A stretch of DNA of 64,000 nt from JAIQET01 sp035542575 (lineage in GTDB: Bacteria; Acidobacteriota; Terriglobia; Terriglobales; Acidobacteriaceae), in the NCBI GenBank assembly GCA_035542575.1, contig DATKLE010000100.1:62001-126000 (forward strand). Direction: 5' to 3'. Under the pieces are notes generated by a model. That model was not told the DNA's origin. It searched no databases and saw only the letters and a program-made list of their open reading frames with translations. The translations under genes were made by a program, and so were the position numbers. The number at the start of each line of letters is the position of its first letter. Position 1 is the first letter of the stretch. Below, piece after piece: positions 16,557 to 25,294 of the stretch.

Positions 16557-17567
16557 TCACGGCTGAATAAATTTTCCCCGCGTCATGTAGTTACTAGCCA
16601 GAGCGGTAGCGTACACGGTGATCTCCGTCAGATGTTCGGATTCCCGCGTCCGGTCAGCCACCAGGCCCAGCTCGCCGACTCGCTTCTCGATCGCGTCCAG
16701 CAACTGCTTGATCAGCGGACGCTGCACGCCCGACCAATAGGCGATTTTGTCGACCACGGCTTTGCGGTGCTCCTGCAAGAAGTCGCGAGCCGGGCGACTG
16801 GTCTTGCGTCGCTTGGAGACATTGAAAATGTCCGCCAGATCGCTGTCCAGCGCCAGATCGGCCATTGGGGTTGCTTGCGCGCTGGCCTGGCGATAGAACT
16901 CGGCGACGGTGGACTCCATCTCGTCCACTGTGACGTCCATGCGGCCGCGCGGGCGAAGGGGATCGGTCTGCGATAACTCGCGTGAGATCCGATCCACATA
17001 GCGCAACTTGGCCATCGCGTCCCACCCGCGATAGCGCTTGCGCCATCCCGAACGGGGAGTGAGCCACACCGCGAAGGTTTCGGCAAAATCTTCGTCGGGA
17101 TGCTTTTGCGCATACCAGCTGGCGAGATGGCGCACGAACTTGCGCGAGAAGGGAACCGGCCGGTATTGATCGCGGTACAGACGGCGAAACGAGCCAAACA
17201 ATTCCTTCCATTCCGGCGTGCGGTAGAGCTTGTAGGCATAGTTGAAGGCGTGACCTGCCTCGTGCCGCAGATACATCATGATCTCGCGCGCGTCTTCCAG
17301 ATCGTTCATCTCTTTTTCGAGAGACGCCAGGTTGGGGTTGGCGAGATAAAAGGGAATGCCAATCACCGGCTCACCGGAGGGGCAGCCCCACTCGTCAGTC
17401 AGGTAACAGACTGGGCGGAACTTGCTCAGCCCCTTGCGCTCCAGCTCGCGGTACAACTGCTGCACGAAGCGGTCGAGGGGGGAGCCGTCGAGCTTCAGAC
17501 CCAGGTCGCGGATGGGCTTGTTCAGGATTTCCTGAAAATTCGCCGCTGATTTTTCGTTCTGGTGCAC
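16557..17567 (-). CDS. Putative gluzincin-type zinc metallopeptidase
   Basis: 336 residues. His102, Glu103 and His106 form an HExxH motif ('YLRHEAGHAFNYAY'), and Glu163 in 'DEDFAETFAVWLTP' is the likely third zinc ligand. This is the arrangement of the 'putative zinc-binding metallo-peptidase' family. No signal peptide is visible, so it is probably cytosolic. The substrate is unknown. It lies upstream of the ATP-grasp gene in the same direction, pairing a possible peptide-forming and a peptide-cleaving enzyme; the functional link is inference. The start is GTG 17567 with a weak ribosome site. Confidence 0.82.
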   Translation of the reverse strand: MHQNEKSAANFQEILNKPIRDLGLKLDGSPLDRFVQQLYRELERKGLSKFRPVCYLTDEWGCPSGEPVIGIPFYLANPNLASLEKEMNDLEDAREIMMYLRHEAGHAFNYAYKLYRTPEWKELFGSFRRLYRDQYRPVPFSRKFVRHLASWYAQKHPDEDFAETFAVWLTPRSGWRKRYRGWDAMAKLRYVDRISRELSQTDPLRPRGRMDVTVDEMESTVAEFYRQASAQATPMADLALDSDLADIFNVSKRRKTSRPARDFLQEHRKAVVDKIAYWSGVQRPLIKQLLDAIEKRVGELGLVADRTRESEHLTEITVYATALASNYMTRGKFIQP

Positions 17568-17927
17568 AAGATCTCACAAGGGGACGAATCCAAAACTATA
17601 TCGCGGCACCCAGGGAAAGGCCCGCGACAGGTCAACATTAACAAACCACCCTGAAGTGCGAAGGGCACCGGAGAACAAATACCAACGGTTGGAGTGCGAT
17701 CTGCGGAGCCGGGGGTACCGGTTGCGAGCAACTCGCTTATCAACATAAGAATCAATGACTTAGGATACTTCCGGCGGATTACCGAGGTTCTGCTTGTTCC
17801 AGTTTCGGAACAAGGGCAAGATCAGCTTTGCAGCGTGCGCCAACCCGGATACGCTAGCGCTTGCGACCGGAATGCCGCCAGGGCCCGCGCGGACCCGGTT
17901 CGCGGGTCGATATTGGGGGAGGTAGTT
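17568..17927. other. 360-bp divergent intergenic region
   Basis: This region separates the minus-strand metallopeptidase from the plus-strand gene at 17928 and must hold both promoters. A small palindrome GTTCC-N6-GGAAC lies near 17797-17812. I see no coding sequence, RNA or strong terminator. Confidence 0.5.
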
Positions 17928-18959
17928 ATGGACAACATGGGAGATCTCGTTCTCGACCTGGCCAATGCCGAAGGCAAGGCCGCGGAGGAGCCAGACTGCA
18001 CCATCGAGTTCCTGCGGCTCGACCAAGTGACCATTGCTCGTGCCAACCACGTGCAGTTCCCACCCAGACACCGGTTCACCCTGCCGGCGTTCCCGCAGGG
18101 GCAAAACCTGCATTGCGTGATCACGCCTTCGCTCTACCGCATGGTGCAATCGAACTTCTTCACCCTTTCGGCCGGCAAGGAGAGGCTGGAGAGCGCCACC
18201 GTGCTGCGCGACCCCGGCCACTGGCAGCCCAGGTTCGCTGTCTGGGATGCCCTGGCGGCGCAGTTCACGCCGTTGAAGGTGGCCTTGCAGGATAACTTTG
18301 TGAAATTGAAACACGGCCCCGACGTGGGAGTGATCACTCCCGCGGTCTACGATGGCATGAGTTCGGCGGCGCTTCTGCTGGCCAAGATGGCGTTGCTTAA
18401 TCTGTTTGCGGTGCTGAACGCGCAAACCGACCCGGTCAGCAGCCAGCTCTGGTTCAGCTTTGTGAAGCGCATTGTGGTCATCGACCAGGAACGGTTTGTG
18501 GCTATCGTAAGCGCGGAGCTGTTCGAAAGCATCGATCACATCCGCAACAACCTGGGAACGTTCCAGAATCAGGGCTTCTTCCCCGGAGACGTCTCGCTGC
18601 ACACCGATAACATACCCAGTGCATTCCAGCTCACCGCACCGATGATCAGCGTTAAGCGCAAGTATGGCGAGGGCAATGTGCAATTCACCCTGGCCAAGGC
18701 CCGAAATGCCGACGGGGATTGCGTGCTGCTGGACTGCGACATGGACGAGCACAGCAACCTGTTGCTGCACGCGACGGATTTCTTCAAGCACCAATTCACC
18801 GGCGGGACGCACCCGATCGACATTCACGAATACATCGTGCACCAGCAGAAGGGAGTGGATCTGGGATACGAGCTGCGTCCGCGCGGAGAGCTGCCGGCGC
18901 CCGTAGTGCTACGGTCATCCCGCAGGAGCGCTTCCAGCCCGCGTGCCAGGAGGGCGTGA
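17928..18959 (+). CDS. Unrecognised 343-residue soluble protein
   Basis: The start ATG 17928 is fixed by GGGGGAGG five bases upstream, one of the strongest ribosome sites in the window. The protein begins 'MDNMGDLVLDLANAEGKAAE'. It has no signal peptide and no membrane segment. A hydrophobic helix 'SAALLLAKMALLNLFAVLNA' is central, and a C-terminal basic tail ('SSRRSASSPRARRA') closes it. Conserved-looking stretches include 'RHRFTLPAFPQGQNLHCVIT' and 'HDVHEYIVH'-like 'IDIHEYIVHQQ'. No catalytic motif or known domain is apparent. It is not in an obvious operon: the kinase gene converges on it. Function unknown. Confidence 0.72.
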   Translation: MDNMGDLVLDLANAEGKAAEEPDCTIEFLRLDQVTIARANHVQFPPRHRFTLPAFPQGQNLHCVITPSLYRMVQSNFFTLSAGKERLESATVLRDPGHWQPRFAVWDALAAQFTPLKVALQDNFVKLKHGPDVGVITPAVYDGMSSAALLLAKMALLNLFAVLNAQTDPVSSQLWFSFVKRIVVIDQERFVAIVSAELFESIDHIRNNLGTFQNQGFFPGDVSLHTDNIPSAFQLTAPMISVKRKYGEGNVQFTLAKARNADGDCVLLDCDMDEHSNLLLHATDFFKHQFTGGTHPIDIHEYIVHQQKGVDLGYELRPRGELPAPVVLRSSRRSASSPRARRA

Positions 18960-19143
18960 AGGGGAATAACTTTCTTCTTGGCAGGCAAGGTGTTGGCCGA
19001 GCTGCCGAGCGCACCAAATAGTAGAAACTGGTTCCCGACTGACATTCTCCGTTCCAGAGTAGCCGACGATTCGGACTTGGCGCACTCCTTTTTGTGGCCC
19101 CGTCCTGAGGTCCTCCTGCGAGTATGGAAGTTGACGGCGAAGA

Positions 19144-21828
19144 TTACGGCAAAGGTATCCGGTAGAGATTTCTCTGAATCGTGCGCAGGCTGTAGGCGTA
19201 CACGTTGGGTGACGGTCCGGGCTCAAGAAATTCTGCCTTACTGGCCGCGGGCACAACCGCCGCAATTTTGGCGATGTCCGCTTCCGTCCGCGTTCCAGCT
19301 GCCCCAAACGCTTTCCACGGCGCAGCAGAGTTCCAAGGCAGCACGTAGGTCTGCTCATGCTTCTTCGATTCGCTCCGGGAAACCAGCGCGAACGACATAT
19401 ACAGACGTTTGCCATCCCGCGACCAGTAGGAACGGCAGGCGTCGCATATGATTCTCGAACTCCCGTCGTCTGTTTTGTAAATCTGAAAGGAGATCTTCGC
19501 GTCCCGGCTTCCTTGCACCGCCACAATCACAAAATCCCCGGTTGGCGAGACACTTATAAGGGAAATGATCGGGATTGGAACCAGCTTGTGCAGCTCAGAA
19601 CCATCTGCTTTCATGCTGTAAACGAAGTGCTCGCCGTGCTCATGGCGGCGAAAAACAATATTGCCGTTTCGCAGGAAGTGCGCCCAGTCATCTTCCTGAT
19701 CGGAGGGGGTAATCTGTCGGGGTGGGCTGCTATGGTCCGTCGGTGCGGCCCAGACGTGCGAGCGTTGATCGCCACCAGCCAGCGAATAGAGAATCTGCGT
19801 TCCGTCCCCAGAGACCTCGACGCTAATCGGGTCGTTGAGAGTCAAGACTTGTTCTCTGGCCCCCGTGCCCAGGTCCACACGCATCAGTTCGAGTTCATTT
19901 AGCGGATGGTCCGTGCCGGCCCCGGCTTGCCTGGCAAGGTTGCGCTGCAAAAAGAACAGAGTCTTGCCATCGTCGGTGAGCATGGGGTAGTCGGCATACC
20001 CTTCTGTGGAGATCTGCCGATCCCCTTTTTCATCGTGATACCACACAGTCCCTTCTGCTTTGCCCACGGACGTGATGAAGGACTTTCCGTCCGGCGCGAG
20101 CGCTACTCCCGCCTCTCCCGTCGGTCCCGATGTGATTTGCTCGGGAACACCCCCGGGGAATCTTATGCGCCAAATATGATTGAGCACGCCTCCGCCGTCG
20201 CTGGTCAAATAAATCCATTTCCCGTCCGGAGACCACGCGGCTGAAGAGCAGCCCCCCACGGGACCGATGGGACTCCCGGGCGAACTCCCATCCGCCGGCA
20301 CCAGTCGGCATCGGAGCCAATCGTATTTGTCCATTTCAACGATCGCCACCCACTTGCGATCCGGCGAGGGAACACCAAAATGTGCCATGCCCCTTTCACT
20401 GGCGGGGAAATACACATCGCGTTCGTTGCTCCTTGCTGGTCCCGACGTTACAACCCCCATGTAAATTCCGTCGTTTCGGGCCTCGCTGAAGATCACTCGC
20501 TGGTTGTCGATCCACCTGAGTCCCTCCGCATTCGGCAGGAAAAGCCTGGGGCCGCCGCCGGTGACGGACACCTCGTTTGTATTCCATTGCATACCTTGCA
20601 GCTCGGTGTATGCGATCCGTGATCCATCCGGGGAAAATACGGGTGCAAGTTTGTTCCAGTCGTCGTGCGTGAGTTGTACCGGCTCGCCATCGGGCATGAA
20701 TTTCACATAGATCTGCCCGGAAGTAAGAAAATCCTCGGGGCCGCGAATGAAGGTGAGCATGTGCCCATCCGGCGAGAACGAAGGCTGCACCGCCGAATCC
20801 GGATAATCCGTAATCTGCTGCCATTGGACCTGAGACACTTGAGTGGCTGGCCGCCAGAAATAGAAACCAGCTGCGGCCGCTGCCAACAGTACGACTGCGG
20901 AACCCGCGCTCGCCCAGAGCCATTTCCTTTTTGCCGGCTCGGGCAGCGGCGTTCGCGCGGATACTCCAGATTCGGTATCGCGCTTCAAGCGCTTCAGGTC
21001 CGCACGCAACTCGGCTGCGGTCTGATAGCGCAGGTCGCGATCTTTTTCTAAAGACTTGCAAATAATGCGGTCAAGCTCCGGCGGTGCCTCCGGGTTCATT
21101 TCCCGCGGCGAGGTCGGTGCCTTATTCAGCAACGAGTCAAAGATGATGGCAGAAGTATTGCCGCGGAAGGGGGCAACGCCACTGGCCATCTCGTACAGCA
21201 CCGCGCCAAACGAAAACAAGTCCGTTCGGGCATCGACCGGCTCTCCCCGTGCCTGCTCCGGCGACATGTAGGCTACGGTCCCGATTGCCATTCCAGGGCT
21301 GGTCAAATACTCGGGGAGGCTTTCGGTCGGCGCAGGGGACGACGCTTTCACATCCGCTGCATTGACCTTGGCCAACCCGAAGTCCAGCACTTTGGCGTTC
21401 CCACGCCGGGTCACAAAAATATTTGCGGGCTTGAGATCGCGGTGAATGATTCCTTTGGCGTGCGCCGCATCCAGCGCGTCCGCGATATCGAGGGCAATCT
21501 CCAGTAGCCTTGCGGTAGCGAGGGACCGGGCTGCGATCAGGTGGTTCAGCGTCGCGCCTTCCAGTAATTCCATCGCGATGAAATGTTTGCCCTCGAACTG
21601 GTCGATCTCATAAATGGTGCATATATGTGGATGATTGAGCGCCGATGCCGCTCGTGCCTCGCGCTGGAAACGATCAAGCGCCTGCGGATCATTTTCTGTT
21701 TCCGGAGGAAGAAACTTCAGAGCTACTTTGCGACCGAGCCTCAGGTCCTCCGCTTCATAGACGATCCCCATTCCGCCGCCACCAAGGCGTCCCAGGACAC
21801 GGTAATGCGAAATTTGCGTGAGCTCCAT
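19144..21828 (-). CDS. Transmembrane Ser/Thr kinase with WD40/TolB-like propeller
   Basis: 894 residues. Residues 1-265 are a complete Hanks kinase: 'GRLGGGGMGIVYEA', 'VALKFLPPE', 'HRDLKPANI', 'VLDFGLAKV' and 'MSPEQARGEPV'. A membrane segment follows at about 310-330 ('AGSAVVLLAAAAAGFYFW'). The remaining ~560 residues are PD40-type repeats ('PSFSPDGHMLTFI', 'PVFSPDGSRIAYT', 'AAWSPDGKWIYLT') forming an extracytoplasmic propeller. The design suggests that ligand sensing outside controls phosphorylation inside. This architecture is common in Acidobacteriota. The longest frame reaches 21861, but ATG 21828 ('MELTQISHYRVLGRL') matches the usual kinase start. It stands alone, convergent with 17928. 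Confidence 0.93.
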   Translation of the reverse strand: MELTQISHYRVLGRLGGGGMGIVYEAEDLRLGRKVALKFLPPETENDPQALDRFQREARAASALNHPHICTIYEIDQFEGKHFIAMELLEGATLNHLIAARSLATARLLEIALDIADALDAAHAKGIIHRDLKPANIFVTRRGNAKVLDFGLAKVNAADVKASSPAPTESLPEYLTSPGMAIGTVAYMSPEQARGEPVDARTDLFSFGAVLYEMASGVAPFRGNTSAIIFDSLLNKAPTSPREMNPEAPPELDRIICKSLEKDRDLRYQTAAELRADLKRLKRDTESGVSARTPLPEPAKRKWLWASAGSAVVLLAAAAAGFYFWRPATQVSQVQWQQITDYPDSAVQPSFSPDGHMLTFIRGPEDFLTSGQIYVKFMPDGEPVQLTHDDWNKLAPVFSPDGSRIAYTELQGMQWNTNEVSVTGGGPRLFLPNAEGLRWIDNQRVIFSEARNDGIYMGVVTSGPARSNERDVYFPASERGMAHFGVPSPDRKWVAIVEMDKYDWLRCRLVPADGSSPGSPIGPVGGCSSAAWSPDGKWIYLTSDGGGVLNHIWRIRFPGGVPEQITSGPTGEAGVALAPDGKSFITSVGKAEGTVWYHDEKGDRQISTEGYADYPMLTDDGKTLFFLQRNLARQAGAGTDHPLNELELMRVDLGTGAREQVLTLNDPISVEVSGDGTQILYSLAGGDQRSHVWAAPTDHSSPPRQITPSDQEDDWAHFLRNGNIVFRRHEHGEHFVYSMKADGSELHKLVPIPIISLISVSPTGDFVIVAVQGSRDAKISFQIYKTDDGSSRIICDACRSYWSRDGKRLYMSFALVSRSESKKHEQTYVLPWNSAAPWKAFGAAGTRTEADIAKIAAVVPAASKAEFLEPGPSPNVYAYSLRTIQRNLYRIPLP

Positions 21829-22022
21829 GGCTGCCCAGTTTCCTGCGATCTTAGGCGGCAACGACGAGCAAGGTCAATGTTTTGGGTATGGAGTTGGTTC
21901 ATTGGCCTGACGGGCGACTCGGAAACTCTCCAAGGTGGATTCTGAAGAATCGAGCCGCGGTTGGCCAAGAGTCGTTGGCAATCCAAGCCGCCAAACCATC
22001 CGTAAGTTGCTGACAAAAATAG

Positions 22023-22388
22023 TGGTGGAGGCGGCGGGAGTCGAACCCGCGTCCGAAAATGTCACTGGTCAAGAGCCTACATGCGTAGTCCAGTTCCTGC
22101 CTCCGGCATTACCCGGAGACGTTCGCGATCTCCGCTCAGAACGGACAAGAAACGGCGACCGCTAGCCTGAGATCTTAGCTTCCCGGCCCAGACGTAGCCG
22201 GAAAGAGCAGTCCGCTGTGCGACGTCCTTCGGAGGCCCGCGGGCCAAGCCTCCGGGAACGGCTACCTACAATTAGGCAGCGTATGCCATCTGTTGATTGG
22301 CAATTGTTGTTTTGCACGCGATTACGGGTGTGTGCACCCCGGCATGCCTCTTGGCCGCAAGCATCTCCGTCGAAGCCGTGACGCCCCC
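22023..22388 (-). ncRNA. ssrA: Transfer-messenger RNA (tmRNA)
   Basis: 366 nt. The 5' end GGGGGCG (22388-22382) pairs with CGCCTCC near the 3' end, followed by encoded ACCA. The tRNA-like T arm reads 'cgggttcgactcccgccgcc' on the minus strand, and the 5' region has the invariant 'GGCTTCGACGG'. The tag frame runs 22319-22272: A-C-K-T-T-I-A-N-Q-Q-M-A-Y-A-A plus TAA, ending in the Ala-Ala degron expected for proteolysis. tmRNA with SmpB rescues stalled ribosomes. Small frames on both strands here are artefacts. Confidence 0.96.
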
Positions 22389-22422
22389 ACTGGTGGGATG
22401 GGCCCTGTAAAGAGCTGTTTTT

Positions 22423-22451
22423 AATCTAGGTCGCTGGGGGCGGGAAGTCAA
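22423..22451 (-). promoter_or_regulatory. Sigma-70 promoter of ssrA
   Basis: On the minus strand, TTGACT (22451-22446), a 17-base spacer and TAGATT (22428-22423). The mature 5' end of tmRNA is at 22388, so a leader of about 28 nt must be removed, consistent with RNase P processing. Confidence 0.75.
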
Positions 22452-22482
22452 ATGGGCGCTGGGTGCCGGATTCGGGGTCCAG

Positions 22483-24150
22483 CTAAGGTCCCACATTGAG
22501 CGGCGCCTCGACGCTGCCCATCCGTCCGCTCAGGCGGTCGCGCACCACAAAGCGGACGGTGTATTCGCCGGGAGCTACGGTCAGCGAACCCCGGTAATCC
22601 AACCCGTGATTTTCCACCTGGTCCAACGATTCCGGCCGCAGATGCGCATCCAGGGTCTGCGACATGTCGCCCCCGTCGGCTCCAGTGTCGGTACGAGCCA
22701 CTGCCGCGAAATCAACGACCACGTGGTTGTGATCGTCCTGATCCACCTGAAATATGTGGGCCGGCATGGAGAGGAAGAAGACCACCTTCTTCTTGCCCGC
22801 GTCCTTGGCAGGCTGAACGCGCTCCCACTGGCCGGTGATCTGAATGCCGGTGTAGTCCAATGGGGAGCTCAGCGCCAGGCTCACATCTGCCCGGGCGCCA
22901 TCCTGGGCATCCCTCGCGGGAGCGGACAGGAAGAAGCCGGCGCGTGCCCGGACGTGCGCCCCGTCATGATGCACCTTGACATCCAGTTTGTGCCAACCCA
23001 CCTTCTCGTCATGACCGTTTAGGTAATAGCCGAGCAGGTAATAGCTCGCATTGTCATCGGCGGCCTTCTGAAATGCACGCCTGAGATCGTTGCCGTTGTA
23101 ACTGGCAAGGCCACCGGTCGCCTGCGCGAAAGTCTGGAACGACGAAATGGTTTCTGCCTGCAACCAGCGCTGGTAGTCGAAGTAGTTCGGGCCGGCCCGG
23201 TGAACCGTGGGGCCCACATAGCTGGGGTTCACCAAGCCGCGCACGTCCACCGGATACACGGCAATTTGCGCCTGGTTCAGGGCTCTCCAGGCTTTCTCAT
23301 AGAGCGGCACCACGTCCGACCGCGACTCGTGCAAGGCATCGACTTCCTTCAGTGTCATGCTGAGGGGATTGATAGAGAAGGGGAATCCGGCGCTGGCCCA
23401 GATCAAGGCCTTGCGGCCGGGCACGCCAGCATAAGCTTGCGCGATCTGCTGCATGGCCTGCAGCGTGGTCATGATCGTCACCCGGCGCTCGAACGACTCC
23501 TGCATCTGCTCGGTATGCCGCATGAAGGCCAGCAACTGCGCCATCTCCGCCCCCACCTCCGCTGCGCTGGGAAGTTCTTCCTGGGAAGCCTGGTAAAGGG
23601 ATTGGGGAGTGCCCTTCACCTTCTGGAGTGCCGCGGTCAGGACAGCAGGATTGGTGGTGAAATCATGAATCACCTTCATGCCGCTGCGCCCGATAGTCAG
23701 CAGGGCTGTCGGCTCACGGCTTTGGACCGAGTCCGCAAGGAATTTGACGAGTTCGCTGCGCGCGTATGCCTGGTCGGTAAAGGGGGTATTGAGGATGTCG
23801 AGCACAATGATCGTCAACCGCGGCGGCGCCGGGCTCGCGATCGCCAGCGCGTTGCTGAAATGCTCGGGTGGCGGCGGCGCGTGGTGGACCAGTTCCGGCG
23901 GTTGCGTGACTTCCTCGAAGACCGCAATCGGCTGTGCCTTGCCGTCTTCGGTGACAACAAAGTCTTCTTTTTTCAGGTTGTGTATGTGTGCGCCCGACTT
24001 GTCAGCCACGATGACCGGCACGGTCACCAGCTCGCTGCGCGCGGTGAACTTGGGCGCGGTTTCCGGCGGGGTTTGGGCCTGCAGCATGGTGATCAGGCAA
24101 ACACCAAGCAGCAGGACTGGGCCCGGAAAAAATACGATACGGCGAGGCAT
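22483..24150 (-). CDS. Secreted VWFA-related acidobacterial protein
   Basis: 555 residues from 'MPRRIVFFPGPVLLLGVCLI', a signal peptide. Near the N-terminus is 'VPVIVADKSGAHIHNLKKED' with 'FVVTEDGKAQPI', the characteristic opening of the VWFA-related acidobacterial domain family. The VWA-like core follows: 'LTIIVLDILNT' carries the first Asp of a degenerate MIDAS, and 'KALIWASAGFPF' is a later strand. A C-terminal Ig-like sandwich ('YRGSLTVAPGEYTVRFVVRD') ends the protein. It is probably exported; its role is unknown. The longest frame starts at 24180, but ATG 24150 begins the signal peptide. Confidence 0.9.
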   Translation of the reverse strand: MPRRIVFFPGPVLLLGVCLITMLQAQTPPETAPKFTARSELVTVPVIVADKSGAHIHNLKKEDFVVTEDGKAQPIAVFEEVTQPPELVHHAPPPPEHFSNALAIASPAPPRLTIIVLDILNTPFTDQAYARSELVKFLADSVQSREPTALLTIGRSGMKVIHDFTTNPAVLTAALQKVKGTPQSLYQASQEELPSAAEVGAEMAQLLAFMRHTEQMQESFERRVTIMTTLQAMQQIAQAYAGVPGRKALIWASAGFPFSINPLSMTLKEVDALHESRSDVVPLYEKAWRALNQAQIAVYPVDVRGLVNPSYVGPTVHRAGPNYFDYQRWLQAETISSFQTFAQATGGLASYNGNDLRRAFQKAADDNASYYLLGYYLNGHDEKVGWHKLDVKVHHDGAHVRARAGFFLSAPARDAQDGARADVSLALSSPLDYTGIQITGQWERVQPAKDAGKKKVVFFLSMPAHIFQVDQDDHNHVVVDFAAVARTDTGADGGDMSQTLDAHLRPESLDQVENHGLDYRGSLTVAPGEYTVRFVVRDRLSGRMGSVEAPLNVGP

Positions 24151-24344
24151 ACGGCCGGTCAATTCTACCTCAGGTGCCAACTAACTGAGGGCTTTTCTGG
24201 CTTATTAATCCGATGCAACCTTGAACTTTCGGCGTAGCTTTCAATGAGAGTGTCAACAGGCTGGTTACGGCGCTATACTAAGCACCCCAGAAGTCAAGTC
24301 TAGTTATTGGAGCTCCTGCCCTTCGCGAGGCAGGCTGGAGGCGA

Positions 24345-25106
24345 ATGACTAGTTCCAACGCTAACGGCCACGGCTCCGTGGTTCCGCTAGGAGTGTTGCT
24401 CGCACTCGGCCTGATTATCGGCGGCTGGGTACTGGGTTCGCAGATCAAGGCCACGCGGCTTGCCGACCGCTACGTGACGGTTAAAGGCTTAGTCGAGCGC
24501 ACCGTCAAGTCGGACCTGGCGATATGGCCTCTCACTTACAAGGAAGCCGGCGACGATCTGGCGCTGCTTTACGCCAAGACCGAATCCGATAAGAAAACCA
24601 TTCTGCAGTTTCTGGCCGAGCAGGGCATTCAGTCCTCGGAGATCGAGCTCGGTGTAGTCCGCGTGGTGGACACCCAAGCCAATGAATATGGCGGAGGGAA
24701 TCGCGCCCCGCATCGTTACATCGTGCAGCAGCAAGTTATGGTGAGAACGTCGCGCGTCGAGCAGGTGGCGGCGGCCGCGCAGAAAACCATGCAACTTCTG
24801 CAAAAGGGCATCGTGCTCAACAGCGATCCAGGGCAGGGTCTGGCCTACAAGTTCACGGGGCTGAATGCCATCAAGCCCGACATGATCACCGAGGCGACAC
24901 GCAACGCCCGCGCCGCGGCGGACCGCTTCGCCGCCGACTCGGGCAGCAAGGTAGGCTCCATCCGCCAGGCCAACCAGGGCACATTCTCGATTTTGCCCGC
25001 GGACCAGGGAGGCGGCGCGGGCGAGGAAGGGTACGCCAACGCCGATGCCAGCTTGATGAAGACGGTGCGGGTGGTGACTACGGTCGAGTACTACCTCGAC
25101 AAATAA
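24345..25106 (+). CDS. SIMPL domain (DUF541) protein, membrane-anchored
   Basis: 253 residues. One N-terminal membrane segment ('VPLGVLLALGLIIGGWVLGS') is followed by a SIMPL domain: 'YVTVKGLVERTVKSDLAIWP', 'EIELGVVRVVDT', 'ATRNARAAADRFAADSGSKV' and the final 'RVVTTVEYYL' strand. The bulk lies outside the cytoplasm. SIMPL proteins are widespread in envelopes, with no established general function. GGAGG precedes ATG 24345. It is divergent from the VWFA gene. Confidence 0.9.
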   Translation: MTSSNANGHGSVVPLGVLLALGLIIGGWVLGSQIKATRLADRYVTVKGLVERTVKSDLAIWPLTYKEAGDDLALLYAKTESDKKTILQFLAEQGIQSSEIELGVVRVVDTQANEYGGGNRAPHRYIVQQQVMVRTSRVEQVAAAAQKTMQLLQKGIVLNSDPGQGLAYKFTGLNAIKPDMITEATRNARAAADRFAADSGSKVGSIRQANQGTFSILPADQGGGAGEEGYANADASLMKTVRVVTTVEYYLDK

Positions 25107-25294
25107 GCAGCCTCGGCTTTCTCCGAGCATCTCGACAAAACCATGCCTCCACACGGCGTGTAGAACGCCACCGTTGGCGCTAACTTTGCATCCTGCGGAC
25201 GCGTCCAACATCTGATTCTAGGGCGTGCCTGTACAATATGGGGCCGGTTGCCAACCATGAACTCGATCGCGCAACGGTGTCAGGAGGGCTGCCG

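Noticed and set aside
22021..22060. tRNA-like 3' end
   Set aside because: It is the tRNA-like domain of tmRNA; the 5' half lies 330 bases away and the tag frame is between.
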